NCBI RefSeq assembly: GCF_002272075.1 | Contig: NZ_NPBJ01000013.1 | Coordinates: 1 to 64,000 of the forward strand | From: Terribacillus saccharophilus | Lineage (GTDB): Bacteria; Bacillota; Bacilli; Bacillales; Amphibacillaceae | DNA: 64,000 nt | Reading direction: 5' to 3' | In this document: positions 26,443 through 35,556 of the stretch, piece by piece | Position numbering within the stretch: the first letter of the stretch is position 1 | How the letters are laid out: each line of letters begins with the position of its first letter | Position numbers and translations under genes: made by a program | The notes under the pieces: model-generated | The model's input: only the letters and a program-made list of their open reading frames with translations | The model's database searches: none | Told to the model about the DNA's origin: nothing

Positions 26443-27261
26443 TTAAGGGAAACGCGGGAATTTCTTGAAGTCAGGTGTGCGTTTTTCCTTGAATGCATCA
26501 CGGCCTTCCTTCGCTTCATCCGTTGTATAGTAAAGCAATGTTGCGTCTCCGCCCATTTGCTGCAAACCAGCAAGTCCATCTGTATCTGCATTAAGAGAAG
26601 CTTTCAAGAAACGCAATGCTGTTGGAGACATGGAAAGCATCTCTTCACACCATTTAACTGTTTCTGCTTCTAGCTGATCCAATGGAACGACTGTATTGAC
26701 TAGGCCCATATCCAATGCTTCTTGTGCATTGTACTGACGGCATAGGAACCAAATTTCGCGAGCTTTCTTCTGACCGATATTACGCGCAAGAAGACCAGCA
26801 CCGTATCCAGCGTCGAAGCTTCCGACACGAGGACCTGTTTGACCAAAGATTGCGTTATCAGCAGCAATAGTCAAGTCACAGACTACATGAAGAACATGTC
26901 CGCCGCCAATTGCATAACCAGATACTTCGGCAACAACTGGTTTAGGAATGACACGAATTAAACGCTGTAAGTCTAGTACATTCAAGCGAGGAATTTGGTC
27001 TTCTCCAACATAGCCGCCATGACCGCGTACTTTTTGGTCACCGCCAGAACAGAATGCTTTATCGCCGACACCAGCAAGCACGATAACACCGATGTTAGAG
27101 TCGTCACGAGCGTATGTAAACGCATCGATCAGTTCATTTACCGTTTGCGGACGGAACGCATTGCGAACTTCCGGACGGTTGATCGAAATTTTTGCGATCT
27201 GATTGTATTCTTCGTACAAGATATCTTCGTACGTACGGGTAGCTTCCCATGTAATTGCCAT
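26443..27261 (-). CDS. menB: 1,4-Dihydroxy-2-naphthoyl-CoA synthase
   Basis: Crotonase-fold ring-closing enzyme of menaquinone synthesis. The 272-residue protein contains the MenB landmarks [15 protein letters not shown] and [13 protein letters not shown], the oxyanion and active-site region. The length is normal. It overlaps menH by one base at its start and is separated from menE by a 71-base gap with a hairpin. Identity is certain. Confidence 0.97.
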   Translation of the reverse strand: MAITWEATRTYEDILYEEYNQIAKISINRPEVRNAFRPQTVNELIDAFTYARDDSNIGVIVLAGVGDKAFCSGGDQKVRGHGGYVGEDQIPRLNVLDLQRLIRVIPKPVVAEVSGYAIGGGHVLHVVCDLTIAADNAIFGQTGPRVGSFDAGYGAGLLARNIGQKKAREIWFLCRQYNAQEALDMGLVNTVVPLDQLEAETVKWCEEMLSMSPTALRFLKASLNADTDGLAGLQQMGGDATLLYYTTDEAKEGRDAFKEKRTPDFKKFPRFP

Positions 27262-28076
27262 TATGATTCCTCCAATATATCCGCTTCATTATGAAGCAAG
27301 TATCTTCTTACTATTTTATCAAAGATTCGCGGTTGTTCAACATGGACACAGTGACCGGCTGTCGCAACAATGTGTAACTCTGCTGCTGGCAGCCGTTTTT
27401 CCATCTCCTGATTGATACCGACGAATTTATGATCCATCGATCCAGCAACTAAGATTACTGGTTTATCCAAATAGGACAGCTTGTCCCAATAGGAGTCTTG
27501 TTTGCCCGTTCCCATAGTCCGGAGTGAACTCGCCAAACCGTTCACTTGCTGCGATAGGCGTTCTTCCCTAATGATCTGCTGGATAAACTCAGGCAAGTTT
27601 TTTTGTGTGTCAAACAGCGGGATGCTTTCCCAAAAGTCAATAAACTGCACCACACCATCCGTCTCAAGCCGCCTGGCCAGACGCTCGTCCTGCATTTGCC
27701 TGGCCAGCCTTTCCTCTTCTGATCGCAACCCGGGTGATGCACTTTCCAGCAGCATCTCACTTATTCTATCAGGATAGCGGCAGGCAAAAGCAAGAGCAGC
27801 TCTCCCTCCCATTGAATACCCGAGCAGCTTGACGTCAGCAATGTTTTGTTGATCCAAAAAATCAGCAACAGCATCCGTGAAGCGGTCCATGGTCAGATCA
27901 TCCTGAATGGCTGTCTGACCATGACCTGGCATATCTACAGCAATTACGTGATGCTTTTCACTCCACGATTCCAGGAATGACAACCACGTTTGATGCGTGC
28001 CAGTAAATCCATGAAACAGCAGGAGTGTATCTGACGCATTAGCACTGCCACTTTCGATATAGTGAAACTTAGGCAT
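27261..28076 (-). CDS. menH: SHCHC synthase (MenH), alpha/beta-hydrolase
   Basis: Eliminates pyruvate from SEPHCHC in menaquinone synthesis. The alpha/beta-hydrolase has HGFTG as its oxyanion region, nucleophile Ser88 in GYSMGG, and a C-terminal [10 protein letters not shown] carrying the catalytic His. Two in-frame ATGs lie within the end of menD. MPKFHY at 28076 is chosen, giving 271 residues; the earlier ATG adds three. No strong ribosome site is visible, consistent with coupling to menD translation. Position between menD and menB settles the role. Confidence 0.92.
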   Translation of the reverse strand: MPKFHYIESGSANASDTLLLFHGFTGTHQTWLSFLESWSEKHHVIAVDMPGHGQTAIQDDLTMDRFTDAVADFLDQQNIADVKLLGYSMGGRAALAFACRYPDRISEMLLESASPGLRSEEERLARQMQDERLARRLETDGVVQFIDFWESIPLFDTQKNLPEFIQQIIREERLSQQVNGLASSLRTMGTGKQDSYWDKLSYLDKPVILVAGSMDHKFVGINQEMEKRLPAAELHIVATAGHCVHVEQPRIFDKIVRRYLLHNEADILEES

Positions 28077-29814
28077 GACTAGCATCCAAATAATCTAGCA
28101 GCTGCCTCTCGGCTTTCTGCCATTTTTCACGGTGCCAGCTGACATTAGCATCCCGCTCGGTACGCACCTCGATGATATGCATTCCTTTTCTATTATAACT
28201 TTCCTGCAAAGCATCGGAAAATGCTGTACGATCATCTGCCAGTGTATAAGGCAGCTGATATAGTCCAGCTGTATGCGCGAAATCCAAATTCGTCGGAGTA
28301 CCGAAAAGCGCCTCGAAATGAGCTGCCTCTTGAGCTTGCGGCAGGAAGGAGAAGATGCCTCCTCCATTATTATTGATCACAATAATAGTGAGATCGAGGC
28401 CGTAGTTGCGGCCTAGCATCAGCCCGTTCATATCGTGATAGAAGGAAAGATCTCCGATTACGAGTGTGGTGCGTTTACCGCTGGCTGCAACACCCAGTGC
28501 TGTTGAAACAACACCATCGATTCCATTTGTTCCACGGTTGCACCATGGCTGGATTTGTTTATCTGTTGCAAAGAAAAAGCTGTCCAAATCACGGATCGGC
28601 ATACTGTTACCAACGAACACATTACTATCCTCGGGCGTTTCACGTAGCATGTCCTGGACGGCTATTCCCTCAGTCAGCTCTTTACTTTCCATATCATCAT
28701 GCAATACTTCTTGCGCAATTCGGTTCATTTCCTGCCAGGTTGGCAGCCATGTTTCTGGCTTAGCGGCAGGAATTGATGCTAACGCCTCGCAAAGCATAGC
28801 CGGATCAGCGTAGATAAATTGCGTGTCCACACCGACTGGTTCACGATAGCCTGCGTGTTTCTCCACGACAATATGTTTATTGCCAGTATATTCTTTCATC
28901 AGAAATAGATACGGCTTGGAAACAGGCATAGCGCCAAAACGAATAATAAAGTCCGGCTGCAGTTTCACACGTACAGATTCCGATTTAAGAATCGCATCAT
29001 ATGTTTCAATAATAACATCTTTCGCATGTGCTCCGCTTCGCAATTGTGATAGCGGATCTGCTAATATTGGCAACTGCCACTTTTCTGCAAGATGAACGAC
29101 TGCATTCGCAAATTCCTTATCCTCCTGAGGGCCGACTACGATCAAGCCTTTTTTAGAGGTTTCAAGAATTTCGGCAAGCTGCTGTACGTGGTTTGCATCC
29201 AATTGTGCTGAACCATATAGAGCAGGCTTTGCTGTGTTTTCTCCTGAGGACCAAATGTTCTCAATGGTAAAATCAGGCGTAAGCGGCTCCCGAAACGGAA
29301 AATTAAGATGCACTGGTCCTGGATTTCCTTCCAGCGCCTGCTGCATCACTCTAGCTGCTTGCTGCTGCACATATCGCAATGCTGGCGGATTCGCTTCCGG
29401 AAGCATCATCTCATGGAACCATTTGACGAAGCCGCCGTACATCTGAATTTGATTGATGGCCTGCGGTGCACCTACGTCCCGCAGTTCATGCGGGCGATCT
29501 GCCGTCAAAAGAATCAAAGGGATACGACTGTAAAAAGCCTCAACAACAGCAGGCATATAGTTTGCTGCTGCAGTTCCTGATGTACAGACAAGCGCCACTG
29601 GTTTTTGACTTTCCTTCGCAAGACCAAGCGCAAAGAATGCAGCGGATCGCTCATCCAGATTCACCCATTGTTTCATTTGCGGATGCTCTGTCATCATAAG
29701 GGCTAGCGGAGTGGAACGAGATCCAGGTGAAATTACGACCTGCTCCACACCGTTTCGCCAAAGTGCATCCACAAAATGTCCGACATATTTGGTCAATGTT
29801 TCTATATGACTCAT
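28069..29814 (-). CDS. menD: SEPHCHC synthase
   Basis: Thiamine-diphosphate enzyme that joins isochorismate and 2-oxoglutarate, the first committed step to menaquinone. The 581-residue protein has the PYR-domain start WRNGVEQVVISPGSRSTPL with the conserved SRS. The C-terminal ThDP-binding region is GDLSFYHDMNGL...NNNGGGIF. It overlaps menF by four bases and menH at its end. Identity is certain. Confidence 0.97.
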   Translation of the reverse strand: MSHIETLTKYVGHFVDALWRNGVEQVVISPGSRSTPLALMMTEHPQMKQWVNLDERSAAFFALGLAKESQKPVALVCTSGTAAANYMPAVVEAFYSRIPLILLTADRPHELRDVGAPQAINQIQMYGGFVKWFHEMMLPEANPPALRYVQQQAARVMQQALEGNPGPVHLNFPFREPLTPDFTIENIWSSGENTAKPALYGSAQLDANHVQQLAEILETSKKGLIVVGPQEDKEFANAVVHLAEKWQLPILADPLSQLRSGAHAKDVIIETYDAILKSESVRVKLQPDFIIRFGAMPVSKPYLFLMKEYTGNKHIVVEKHAGYREPVGVDTQFIYADPAMLCEALASIPAAKPETWLPTWQEMNRIAQEVLHDDMESKELTEGIAVQDMLRETPEDSNVFVGNSMPIRDLDSFFFATDKQIQPWCNRGTNGIDGVVSTALGVAASGKRTTLVIGDLSFYHDMNGLMLGRNYGLDLTIIVINNNGGGIFSFLPQAQEAAHFEALFGTPTNLDFAHTAGLYQLPYTLADDRTAFSDALQESYNRKGMHIIEVRTERDANVSWHREKWQKAERQLLDYLDASHA

Positions 29815-31166
29815 TCTGATACCTCCAAAGCTTCCAGCATTGGACGGAATTTGATTGCCGTCTCTTCGAATTCCATATCTGGATCCGAATCCTTCACGAC
29901 ACCACAGCCTGCAAACAGCACAGCCTGGTTCCCGTCCAGCAAACCAGAACGGATGGCAACGGCAGTATCACCATTACGATAGCTGTCCATCCAGCCTACC
30001 GGCGCACCGTACCAGCCTCGTTCAAGCGGTTCTTTTTTTTCAATGAAATCCAATGATTCCTGTTTAGGCAGACCGCCCAATGCAGGTGTTGGATGCAGTT
30101 CCTGCACAATCTGCTGCAGCGAGGCTCCAGGCAGGAGTGTGGCAGAAACCGGAGTATGCAAGTGCTGAAGCTGCCGTAGTTTCAATAGCTGCGGTCCATC
30201 AGGCACAAGCAAGTCCTTACTATATTTGCTGATTACATCGGTAATCATCTTTACAACGTATTGATGTTCTTCACGATTTTTACTATCTTGTAACAGCGCA
30301 TTTCCGATCATTTGATCGTCTGTCTCGCTCTTACCGCGCGGAGCAGTTCCTGCGACACAGCTTGTATGCAGTATGCCAGACTCAACACGCACTAGACGCT
30401 CCGGCGTTGCCCCAAGAAAACATGCTGAGCCATTTTCGACAGCAAAAATAAAACTGTCCTTTTGGGTGTCCAGCAAATTACGAAGCACACCAGCTGCATG
30501 AAGCTTCTCTTCAAATTCAAGTTTCATCGCTCGCGCCAGCACAACTTTATCCAATTCAGTCGATTTTATTGTGTCCGTTGCTTCTTTTACTAATCGCTTC
30601 CATGCTTGTGACTCTAGCTCTTCCTTCCTAATGAGCTCCGTCTGCAGCGCAGGAAGATCTTTTTCAGCGAACAGCTGCTCGAGCTGCCCAAGTATAGTAG
30701 TGATTTGACTCTCTATATTCGAACCATCCACTAACTGATTAATTGTTACATAATATTCTTTCTCCGTTTTGGTCAAAGTAAAAGCAGGTATGCGATATTG
30801 TGTATCTGGAAAGTCCTGCCACAGTTCACGTTCACGCTCCTGCTGAAAGTTCATTCCACTAAAAGCAACAGGGCCTGTTCCAGCTCTCAAAGAAAGATTG
30901 TGAACAACTGCACTTTCTATAACATGCTCCCATTCATCAGCAGTACGCATATCCAATATTGCCGGTCCTGCACCAACCAAGTAAAGATCATCTTTTTGGC
31001 TGTACCAGAAATGGCGGTTTCCTTCTAAAGAAGAACCATTAGCAAAGAAACGGAGAGGATCTATCGCTCCGACTTTCTCAGTCCAGCTGACCAGTATTTG
31101 CTGTTGCTGCTTATCAGCAGCTTTACGAAGAAAAGACTCGAAATCTGTCTTATATTGTTGAATCAT
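29811..31166 (-). CDS. menF: Isochorismate synthase
   Basis: Converts chorismate to isochorismate. From MIQQYKTDF the protein has 451 residues. The C-terminal chorismate-binding domain contains LDKVVLARAM, CFLGATPERL, SCVAGTAPRG, HPTPALGG and APVGW. GGAGG stands nine bases before the chosen ATG, and an earlier ATG that includes this site is rejected. It is the first gene of the leftward men operon and divergent from menA across a 213-base gap. Confidence 0.95.
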   Translation of the reverse strand: MIQQYKTDFESFLRKAADKQQQQILVSWTEKVGAIDPLRFFANGSSLEGNRHFWYSQKDDLYLVGAGPAILDMRTADEWEHVIESAVVHNLSLRAGTGPVAFSGMNFQQERERELWQDFPDTQYRIPAFTLTKTEKEYYVTINQLVDGSNIESQITTILGQLEQLFAEKDLPALQTELIRKEELESQAWKRLVKEATDTIKSTELDKVVLARAMKLEFEEKLHAAGVLRNLLDTQKDSFIFAVENGSACFLGATPERLVRVESGILHTSCVAGTAPRGKSETDDQMIGNALLQDSKNREEHQYVVKMITDVISKYSKDLLVPDGPQLLKLRQLQHLHTPVSATLLPGASLQQIVQELHPTPALGGLPKQESLDFIEKKEPLERGWYGAPVGWMDSYRNGDTAVAIRSGLLDGNQAVLFAGCGVVKDSDPDMEFEETAIKFRPMLEALEVSE

Positions 31167-31307
31167 ATTTTCCGACCTCCACATTACTGCAAGGACAATT
31201 AAAGTTCATTTACGTTCATTTTCTGATGTCCTTCCCTATTCTATTCCCTTTTTCGCCGATAAACAAGGAGTAGCACTTGATAACTTATTTTAAGTAAGCA
31301 ATTAACG

Positions 31308-31350
31308 TTGACATGCTATCTTTGTTTCCCTAAAATTAATATGATATAAT
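31308..31350 (+). promoter_or_regulatory. Overlapping menA promoters
   Basis: Two sigma-A-like sets are interleaved: TTGACA (31308-31313) with 17 bases to TAAAAT (31331-31336), and TTGTTT (31322-31327) with 17 bases to TATAAT (31345-31350). Confidence 0.6.
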
Positions 31351-31379
31351 GCCCTGCATTTTTAAGGAGAGAAAGTATT

Positions 31380-32327
31380 ATGCAATCTATCGGGAACGAT
31401 AACGTGCGACAAGCACTTAATGAGCGCGAAGGCTTCCAAATTTGGTGGCGCCTGATGCGTCCTCATACTTTGACGGCTTCCTTCGTGCCTGTCTTTATAG
31501 GAACGATGCTCGCTGCATTGGATGGCAAGATCAACTGGCTGCTTTTCGGAGCTATGCTGCTTGCATGTATGCTGATCCAATGTGCGACGAATATGTTCAA
31601 TGAGTATTATGACTTTGTCCGCGGCCTGGATAATGAACAGTCTGTTGGAATCGGCGGTACCATTGTACGCGACGGTATCAAGCCGAAAACCGTTTTGTCA
31701 CTAGCATTGACTTTCTATGCTATCAGCATGCTGTTAGGCGTTTATATTTGCATGGAATCCAGCTGGTATATTGCATTAATCGGACTAGCATGTATGCTTT
31801 GCGGTTATTTGTATACAGGAGGACCTTATCCAATTTCCTACACACCTTTCGGGGAATTGACATCTGGAGTTTTTATGGGCGCAATCATCATTTGCATAAC
31901 ATATTACATCCAGACATTAACACTTACTGGTGATGTTGTATTGATCAGTATTCCTGTGACTATTTTCATTGCGTGTATCAATTTCGCCAATAACCTGCGT
32001 GACCATGACGGTGACAAAGTAAACGGCAGAAGAACAGTTGCGATCCTGCTCGGCCGTAAAAAAGGTGTTACCTTCCTTGGCATTTGTTTTATTGTCAGCT
32101 ATGTCATTACTGCTGTGTTCATTGCTGTAGGATTACTTCCAATTTGGGCGGTCATCACATTCTTGAGCATTAAGAAAGCTCGTGATGCTTACCGTGGTTT
32201 CATTGGCAAGACAATACCGCTTGAGATGATGCCTGCGATGAAGGCAACAGGTCAAACAAATACAATTTATGGTCTATTGCTTGTGATTGCTTTACTGATC
32301 CAGCAATTCGTACCACTTTCATTCTGA
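31380..32327 (+). CDS. menA: 1,4-Dihydroxy-2-naphthoate polyprenyltransferase
   Basis: Membrane prenyltransferase attaching the polyprenyl tail to DHNA. The 315-residue UbiA-family protein has about eight to nine hydrophobic helices. The two Asp-rich diphosphate/Mg motifs are NMFNEYYDFVRG (near residue 65) and DHDGDKVNGRRT (near 210). AAGGAGAG precedes the ATG. It is divergent from the rest of the men genes, as in B. subtilis. A hairpin terminator stands between it and the thioesterase gene. Confidence 0.96.
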   Translation: MQSIGNDNVRQALNEREGFQIWWRLMRPHTLTASFVPVFIGTMLAALDGKINWLLFGAMLLACMLIQCATNMFNEYYDFVRGLDNEQSVGIGGTIVRDGIKPKTVLSLALTFYAISMLLGVYICMESSWYIALIGLACMLCGYLYTGGPYPISYTPFGELTSGVFMGAIIICITYYIQTLTLTGDVVLISIPVTIFIACINFANNLRDHDGDKVNGRRTVAILLGRKKGVTFLGICFIVSYVITAVFIAVGLLPIWAVITFLSIKKARDAYRGFIGKTIPLEMMPAMKATGQTNTIYGLLLVIALLIQQFVPLSF

Positions 32328-32332
32328 CTTTA

Positions 32333-32358
32333 GAAGCGGGCATCCAGCCCGCTTTTTT
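32333..32358 (+). terminator. Intrinsic terminator after menA
   Basis: AGCGGG / CCCGCT hairpin plus six T. Confidence 0.85.
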
Positions 32359-32420
32359 ATATAGGTTTAATACATACTAGTACGGGAAATACATTACATA
32401 CAGAAAGCAGGTTACTATAT

Positions 32421-32807
32421 ATGAACTTCTCAGATACATTAATGGAGCAGCTGCAAATGCGTGTGGTCGAAGCAAATAAGGATCAGGTTGTGATGGAGAT
32501 GCCCGTCGGACCGCATAACAGACAGCCAATGGGTTTCTTGCACGGTGGTGCTAGCGTAGCTTTGGCAGAAACAGCAGCAAGTATTGGAGGCAACCTGCAT
32601 GCAGATCCTGCAACACAGGCTGTGTTTGGCCTGGAGATCAACGCAAACCATATTCGCAGTGTTCGGTCTGGCATCGTAACTGCAGTCGCTTCTCCGATTC
32701 ATGTTGGAAAATCGACGATGGTATGGCAAATATCCATTTCGGATGAGAATGAAGACCTGCTCTGTATCGCCCGCTGTACGCTGGCCGTTAAAACGAGAAG
32801 GCAATAA
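32421..32807 (+). CDS. menI: Hotdog-fold thioesterase, probable DHNA-CoA thioesterase
   Basis: PaaI-type acyl-CoA thioesterase of 128 residues. The signature HGGASVALAETAAS (about 41-54) contains the catalytic Glu, and the fold matches the short single hotdog domain. Adjacent to menA, it most likely supplies the DHNA-CoA hydrolysis step between MenB and MenA; no other thioesterase is in the men cluster. That role is inferred from position. A weak ribosome site (GCAGG) precedes the ATG. It is followed after 16 bases by the DksA-like gene. Confidence 0.8.
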   Translation: MNFSDTLMEQLQMRVVEANKDQVVMEMPVGPHNRQPMGFLHGGASVALAETAASIGGNLHADPATQAVFGLEINANHIRSVRSGIVTAVASPIHVGKSTMVWQISISDENEDLLCIARCTLAVKTRRQ

Positions 32808-32823
32808 AGGAGATGGATTGAAA

Positions 32824-33207
32824 ATGGATAAAAATAAACTGGATTATTTCCGTAAGCAATTGCTTGCGATGAAGGAAGAAGCAGAGGAACAAATTAAAGG
32901 CAACGATAGTTATAACAGCGCTAAAGAATTCCCTAATGATTCTACCGGCGAGCTTTCGACAATTGTCAATCACCCAGGTGACCTTGGCACAGAAATGCAT
33001 GATCGTGAAACTGCAGAAACATTGAAAGAAGCAGCACGTGAACGCCTTCGTGATATTGAGGATGCATTAGACCGAATCGAAGAAGGTACGTATGGAGTAA
33101 GCGAGAAATCCGGCGAACCTATCCCTGAGGAACGGCTGAAGGCTGAACCTACCGCCCGCTTGCTAGTAGAGGAACAAGCTGAAGTTGAAGAGACAAGAAG
33201 AGCATAA
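32824..33207 (+). CDS. TraR/DksA-family YteA-like protein without zinc cysteines
   Basis: Protein of 127 residues. The N-terminal coiled coil (about 3-25) and central helix ERLRDIEDALDRIEEGTYG are typical of the DksA/TraR fold in the YteA/YlyA/YocK group. The usual C4 zinc finger is degenerate: YGVSEKSGEPIPEERL has Ser where Cys is expected, and the protein has no cysteine. It could act in sporulation or stress through RNA polymerase, but without zinc this is uncertain. The ATG follows AAAGGAGATGG; a longer in-frame extension overlaps the thioesterase gene and is rejected. Confidence 0.8.
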   Translation: MDKNKLDYFRKQLLAMKEEAEEQIKGNDSYNSAKEFPNDSTGELSTIVNHPGDLGTEMHDRETAETLKEAARERLRDIEDALDRIEEGTYGVSEKSGEPIPEERLKAEPTARLLVEEQAEVEETRRA

Positions 33208-33332
33208 AAAGTGCATAAGAAAAGGCACCCTCGCAGGGTGCCTTTGTTGATATTGCGGCGTGTAAAGCCATGTGGCCACATCCACACGTGTCTAAGACGT
33301 GCTTTACCGACTTATGCAATTCAGCTCATCGC
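33207..33332 (-). ncRNA. Candidate small structured RNA with its own promoter and terminator
   Basis: A minus-strand transcript from about 33332 would end at the hairpin at 33220-33245, about 110-125 nt. TGCATAAG at its 5' part (33311-33318) is exactly complementary to CTTATGCA at the 3' end (33212-33219). Inside, GGTAAAGC pairs with GCTTTAC, enclosing CACGT / ACGTG and a TGTGGCCACA element. No credible reading frame is present and no downstream gene exists on that strand. The RNA family is not recognised. Confidence 0.5.
33220..33246. terminator. Bidirectional terminator of the DksA-like gene and the small RNA
   Basis: AAAGGCACCCT / AGGGTGCCTTT with short T runs on both strands. Confidence 0.88.
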
Positions 33333-33338
33333 TAGACT

Positions 33339-33367
33339 ATTGTAGCATGGATTATCTTGCTTTGCAA
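33339..33367 (-). promoter_or_regulatory. Promoter of the candidate small RNA
   Basis: Minus-strand TTGCAA (33362-33367), a 17-base spacer, TACAAT (33339-33344). Confidence 0.6.
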
Positions 33368-33385
33368 CAACTTTTTCAGTCAAAT

Positions 33386-33414
33386 AAAAAAGCTCCCAAA
33401 TCGGGAGCTTTTCT
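33386..33414 (-). terminator. Intrinsic terminator after ribU
   Basis: GAAAAGCTCCCGA / TCGGGAGCTTTTTT on the minus strand. Confidence 0.88.
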
Positions 33415-33992
33415 TATGCTGCAGCTGTTCTTTTACGCTTCGCGAACCAAGGTTTCAGTTTTGCAAATAGCGGCACGAAGACGATTGCTATGATGATACC
33501 TTTCAAAAGGTTGAATGGTAGGATACCAGCAACGACTGCTGCCCATTTCGCATCAGCACTTAGGACAGGAGAACCCAGGAAAATGCTATATAATGGCAGA
33601 ACAACAAAGTAATTTAGTACACCCATTCCTACAGCCATGGTAACTGTACCTGTAGCCAATCCTGACACGAGTGTTTTTTTGCCTGCTTTGAATTTATGAT
33701 AAAAGTATGCAACCGGCATTACGAAGAGCATGCCTGCCAGGAAATTCGCCACGACACCAACCGGGTCCCCAGCTCCTGTAAAGATAAGATATAATAAGTT
33801 CTTGATTGCTTCGACAGCAACACCTGCAAGCGGTGAAAACAGCAGTGCTGCAATCAGTACCGGAATCTCACTGAAATCTATCTTCAAGTAAGGCGGCAGA
33901 AATGGAAGCGGGAAATTGAGCAGCATAAGCACCATGCTGATCGCTCCCAGTAAAGCGAAAGTGATTGATTTTGTTAACTTGGATGAACGCAT
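33414..33992 (-). CDS. ribU: Riboflavin ECF transporter S component
   Basis: Membrane riboflavin-binding subunit that works with the shared energy-coupling module EcfAA'T. The 192-residue protein has six hydrophobic helices, with LKIDFSEIPVLIAALLFSP (about 38-56) and EAIKNLLYLIFTG matching RibU. The basic C terminus WFAKRKR is common in S components. The FMN riboswitch upstream confirms the substrate. GGAGG precedes the ATG. Confidence 0.95.
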   Translation of the reverse strand: MRSSKLTKSITFALLGAISMVLMLLNFPLPFLPPYLKIDFSEIPVLIAALLFSPLAGVAVEAIKNLLYLIFTGAGDPVGVVANFLAGMLFVMPVAYFYHKFKAGKKTLVSGLATGTVTMAVGMGVLNYFVVLPLYSIFLGSPVLSADAKWAAVVAGILPFNLLKGIIIAIVFVPLFAKLKPWFAKRKRTAAA

Positions 33993-34061
33993 AATCGTTC
34001 TCCTCCTTCATCTTGTTTATCGATTCTAACTCTTGATGAAGGGGAAGCAGCCTATCTACGT

Positions 34062-34326
34062 TAAAAAACCCCGGAGCATAACGCTCTGGGGCTTGGAATA
34101 TACGCAAATAAGCATGAAGATGTTAAGCATACAAATATCGTATGGAAACAAGGATAGCCCGTTCGGCATCCCTCTTCTGCTTCGTATCTTCTCCCATCCA
34201 GACTTTCACTGTCGGTCCCGGACTTGCACCGGATCAGCCGCAGAACTAAGTTCTGCGGGTCACGGACTTCAGCAGTGTTTCCTGCTGTCACCGTCGGTCG
34301 GGAATTACACCCTGCCCCGAAGATAG
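34062..34326 (-). promoter_or_regulatory. FMN riboswitch (RFN element) with terminator, controlling ribU
   Basis: On the minus strand, conserved blocks run from TTCGGGGCAGGG (about 34318) through AATTCCCGACCG, GGTGACAGCAGG, TCCGTGACCCGC, GATCCGGTGCAAG and GGACCGACAGTGA to GGATGGGAGAAG (about 34195). A GC-rich terminator, AGCCCCAGAGCG / GCTCCGGGG with six T, is at 34062-34096. FMN binding should stop ribU transcription. Confidence 0.96.
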
Positions 34327-34386
34327 AATCGATTTAGTTTTGTTATTATATTATAACTGCTTTCTGTGCATTTGCAACCCCTATGC

Positions 34387-35445
34387 TCACAGGTCTAATG
34401 GATTCAAGCTTTCTTCGCCAGTCAGGTTTGTCAGGAATTTTACCAATAGATCGATTTCCTGCTGAATGACCTGCAGACTGACTGTTTCCACCGGGGAGTG
34501 CATATAGCGAAGCGGCAAAGACACAAGCGCTGTCGATACACCTTTACCTGAATAGCGCATCTTATCGGCATCAGTTCCGGTAGCGCGAGGCGTCAGTTCG
34601 TATTGCAGCGGAATGTCTAGTTCCTTCGCTGCTTGTTCCAGTATAATATTCGCTTTTCTGTTGATTGGTGCCCCTTTAGCCAGTACGGGACCTCCGTCCA
34701 AGCTGACGTCCACTGCTTTCCGTTTGTTGACACCTGGATGGTCAGTTGCAAATGTAACATCACATGCAATCGCTAAATCCGGCTGAATACCAGCTGCTGC
34801 GAAATACGCTCCACCCATATTTGTTTCTTCGTTTACAGTGCTGACTGCATATACGCCAACATTAACGTTCTCTTTCTTAAGCCGGCGGACAACTTCTCCT
34901 ATGATGAATGAACCTGTACGGTTATCCAAACCTCGCCCAGTCAAATAACGATCCATCAGCACTGATGGCTGCCGCTGGTAGACGATCAAGTCACCTACTT
35001 GTACGTACTGCTCCATTTCCTGCTTGGACTTTGCCCCGCAATCAATATACAGATCCGGCAGTTCAAAATCACCCTTCACTCCTCCAAGATGCATCGCATT
35101 CACACCGACTACGCCCGGAATGGTCTTGTTATAACCTATCACCTGTACGGTCATTCCCAATGCCGCTTTTGCATTAAAGCGTCCCATTTCGTCAATCTGC
35201 AGGAAACCATTCGCATCAATTCCGGTGACGACCATCGCGATTTCATCACAATGCCCAGCGAGAAGGACTTTGAACTCTGCATCTGGATTTACGACTGCAA
35301 TCGCATTACCTGACACATCAGTACGCATCTCATCTGCGTATGGAGCGTATTCCTTCATCCACTTTTTTTGTATGTCCATTTCATAGCTGGACGGAGATGC
35401 CGTCCGCAGTAATTCCATTAAAAATTCTTGATTATCTAGTTGCAT
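34387..35445 (-). CDS. ytoP: M42-family metallo-aminopeptidase (YtoP type)
   Basis: Dinuclear-metal aminopeptidase of 352 residues. Metal and catalytic residues are visible: His65 (AGHCDE), Asp67, bridging Asp174 (GRGLDNRTG), Glu206/Glu207 (NEETNMGG), Asp229 (CDVTF) and the late His in MHSPVE. These large cytoplasmic peptidases form dodecameric shells and trim short peptides, often with glutamyl preference. It is divergent from the thioredoxin-like gene, as in the B. subtilis ytoP-ytpP pair. Confidence 0.92.
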   Translation of the reverse strand: MQLDNQEFLMELLRTASPSSYEMDIQKKWMKEYAPYADEMRTDVSGNAIAVVNPDAEFKVLLAGHCDEIAMVVTGIDANGFLQIDEMGRFNAKAALGMTVQVIGYNKTIPGVVGVNAMHLGGVKGDFELPDLYIDCGAKSKQEMEQYVQVGDLIVYQRQPSVLMDRYLTGRGLDNRTGSFIIGEVVRRLKKENVNVGVYAVSTVNEETNMGGAYFAAAGIQPDLAIACDVTFATDHPGVNKRKAVDVSLDGGPVLAKGAPINRKANIILEQAAKELDIPLQYELTPRATGTDADKMRYSGKGVSTALVSLPLRYMHSPVETVSLQVIQQEIDLLVKFLTNLTGEESLNPLDL

Positions 35446-35556
35446 ATGTATTCCGCCTTTATATAGAGTCTTGTATCACTGTAGCATAAACAGAGGCTTA
35501 TTTGTTTAGTTTATCCTACCGCTCGGGTAAACTAAACATCAGAAAGGATGAGACAC

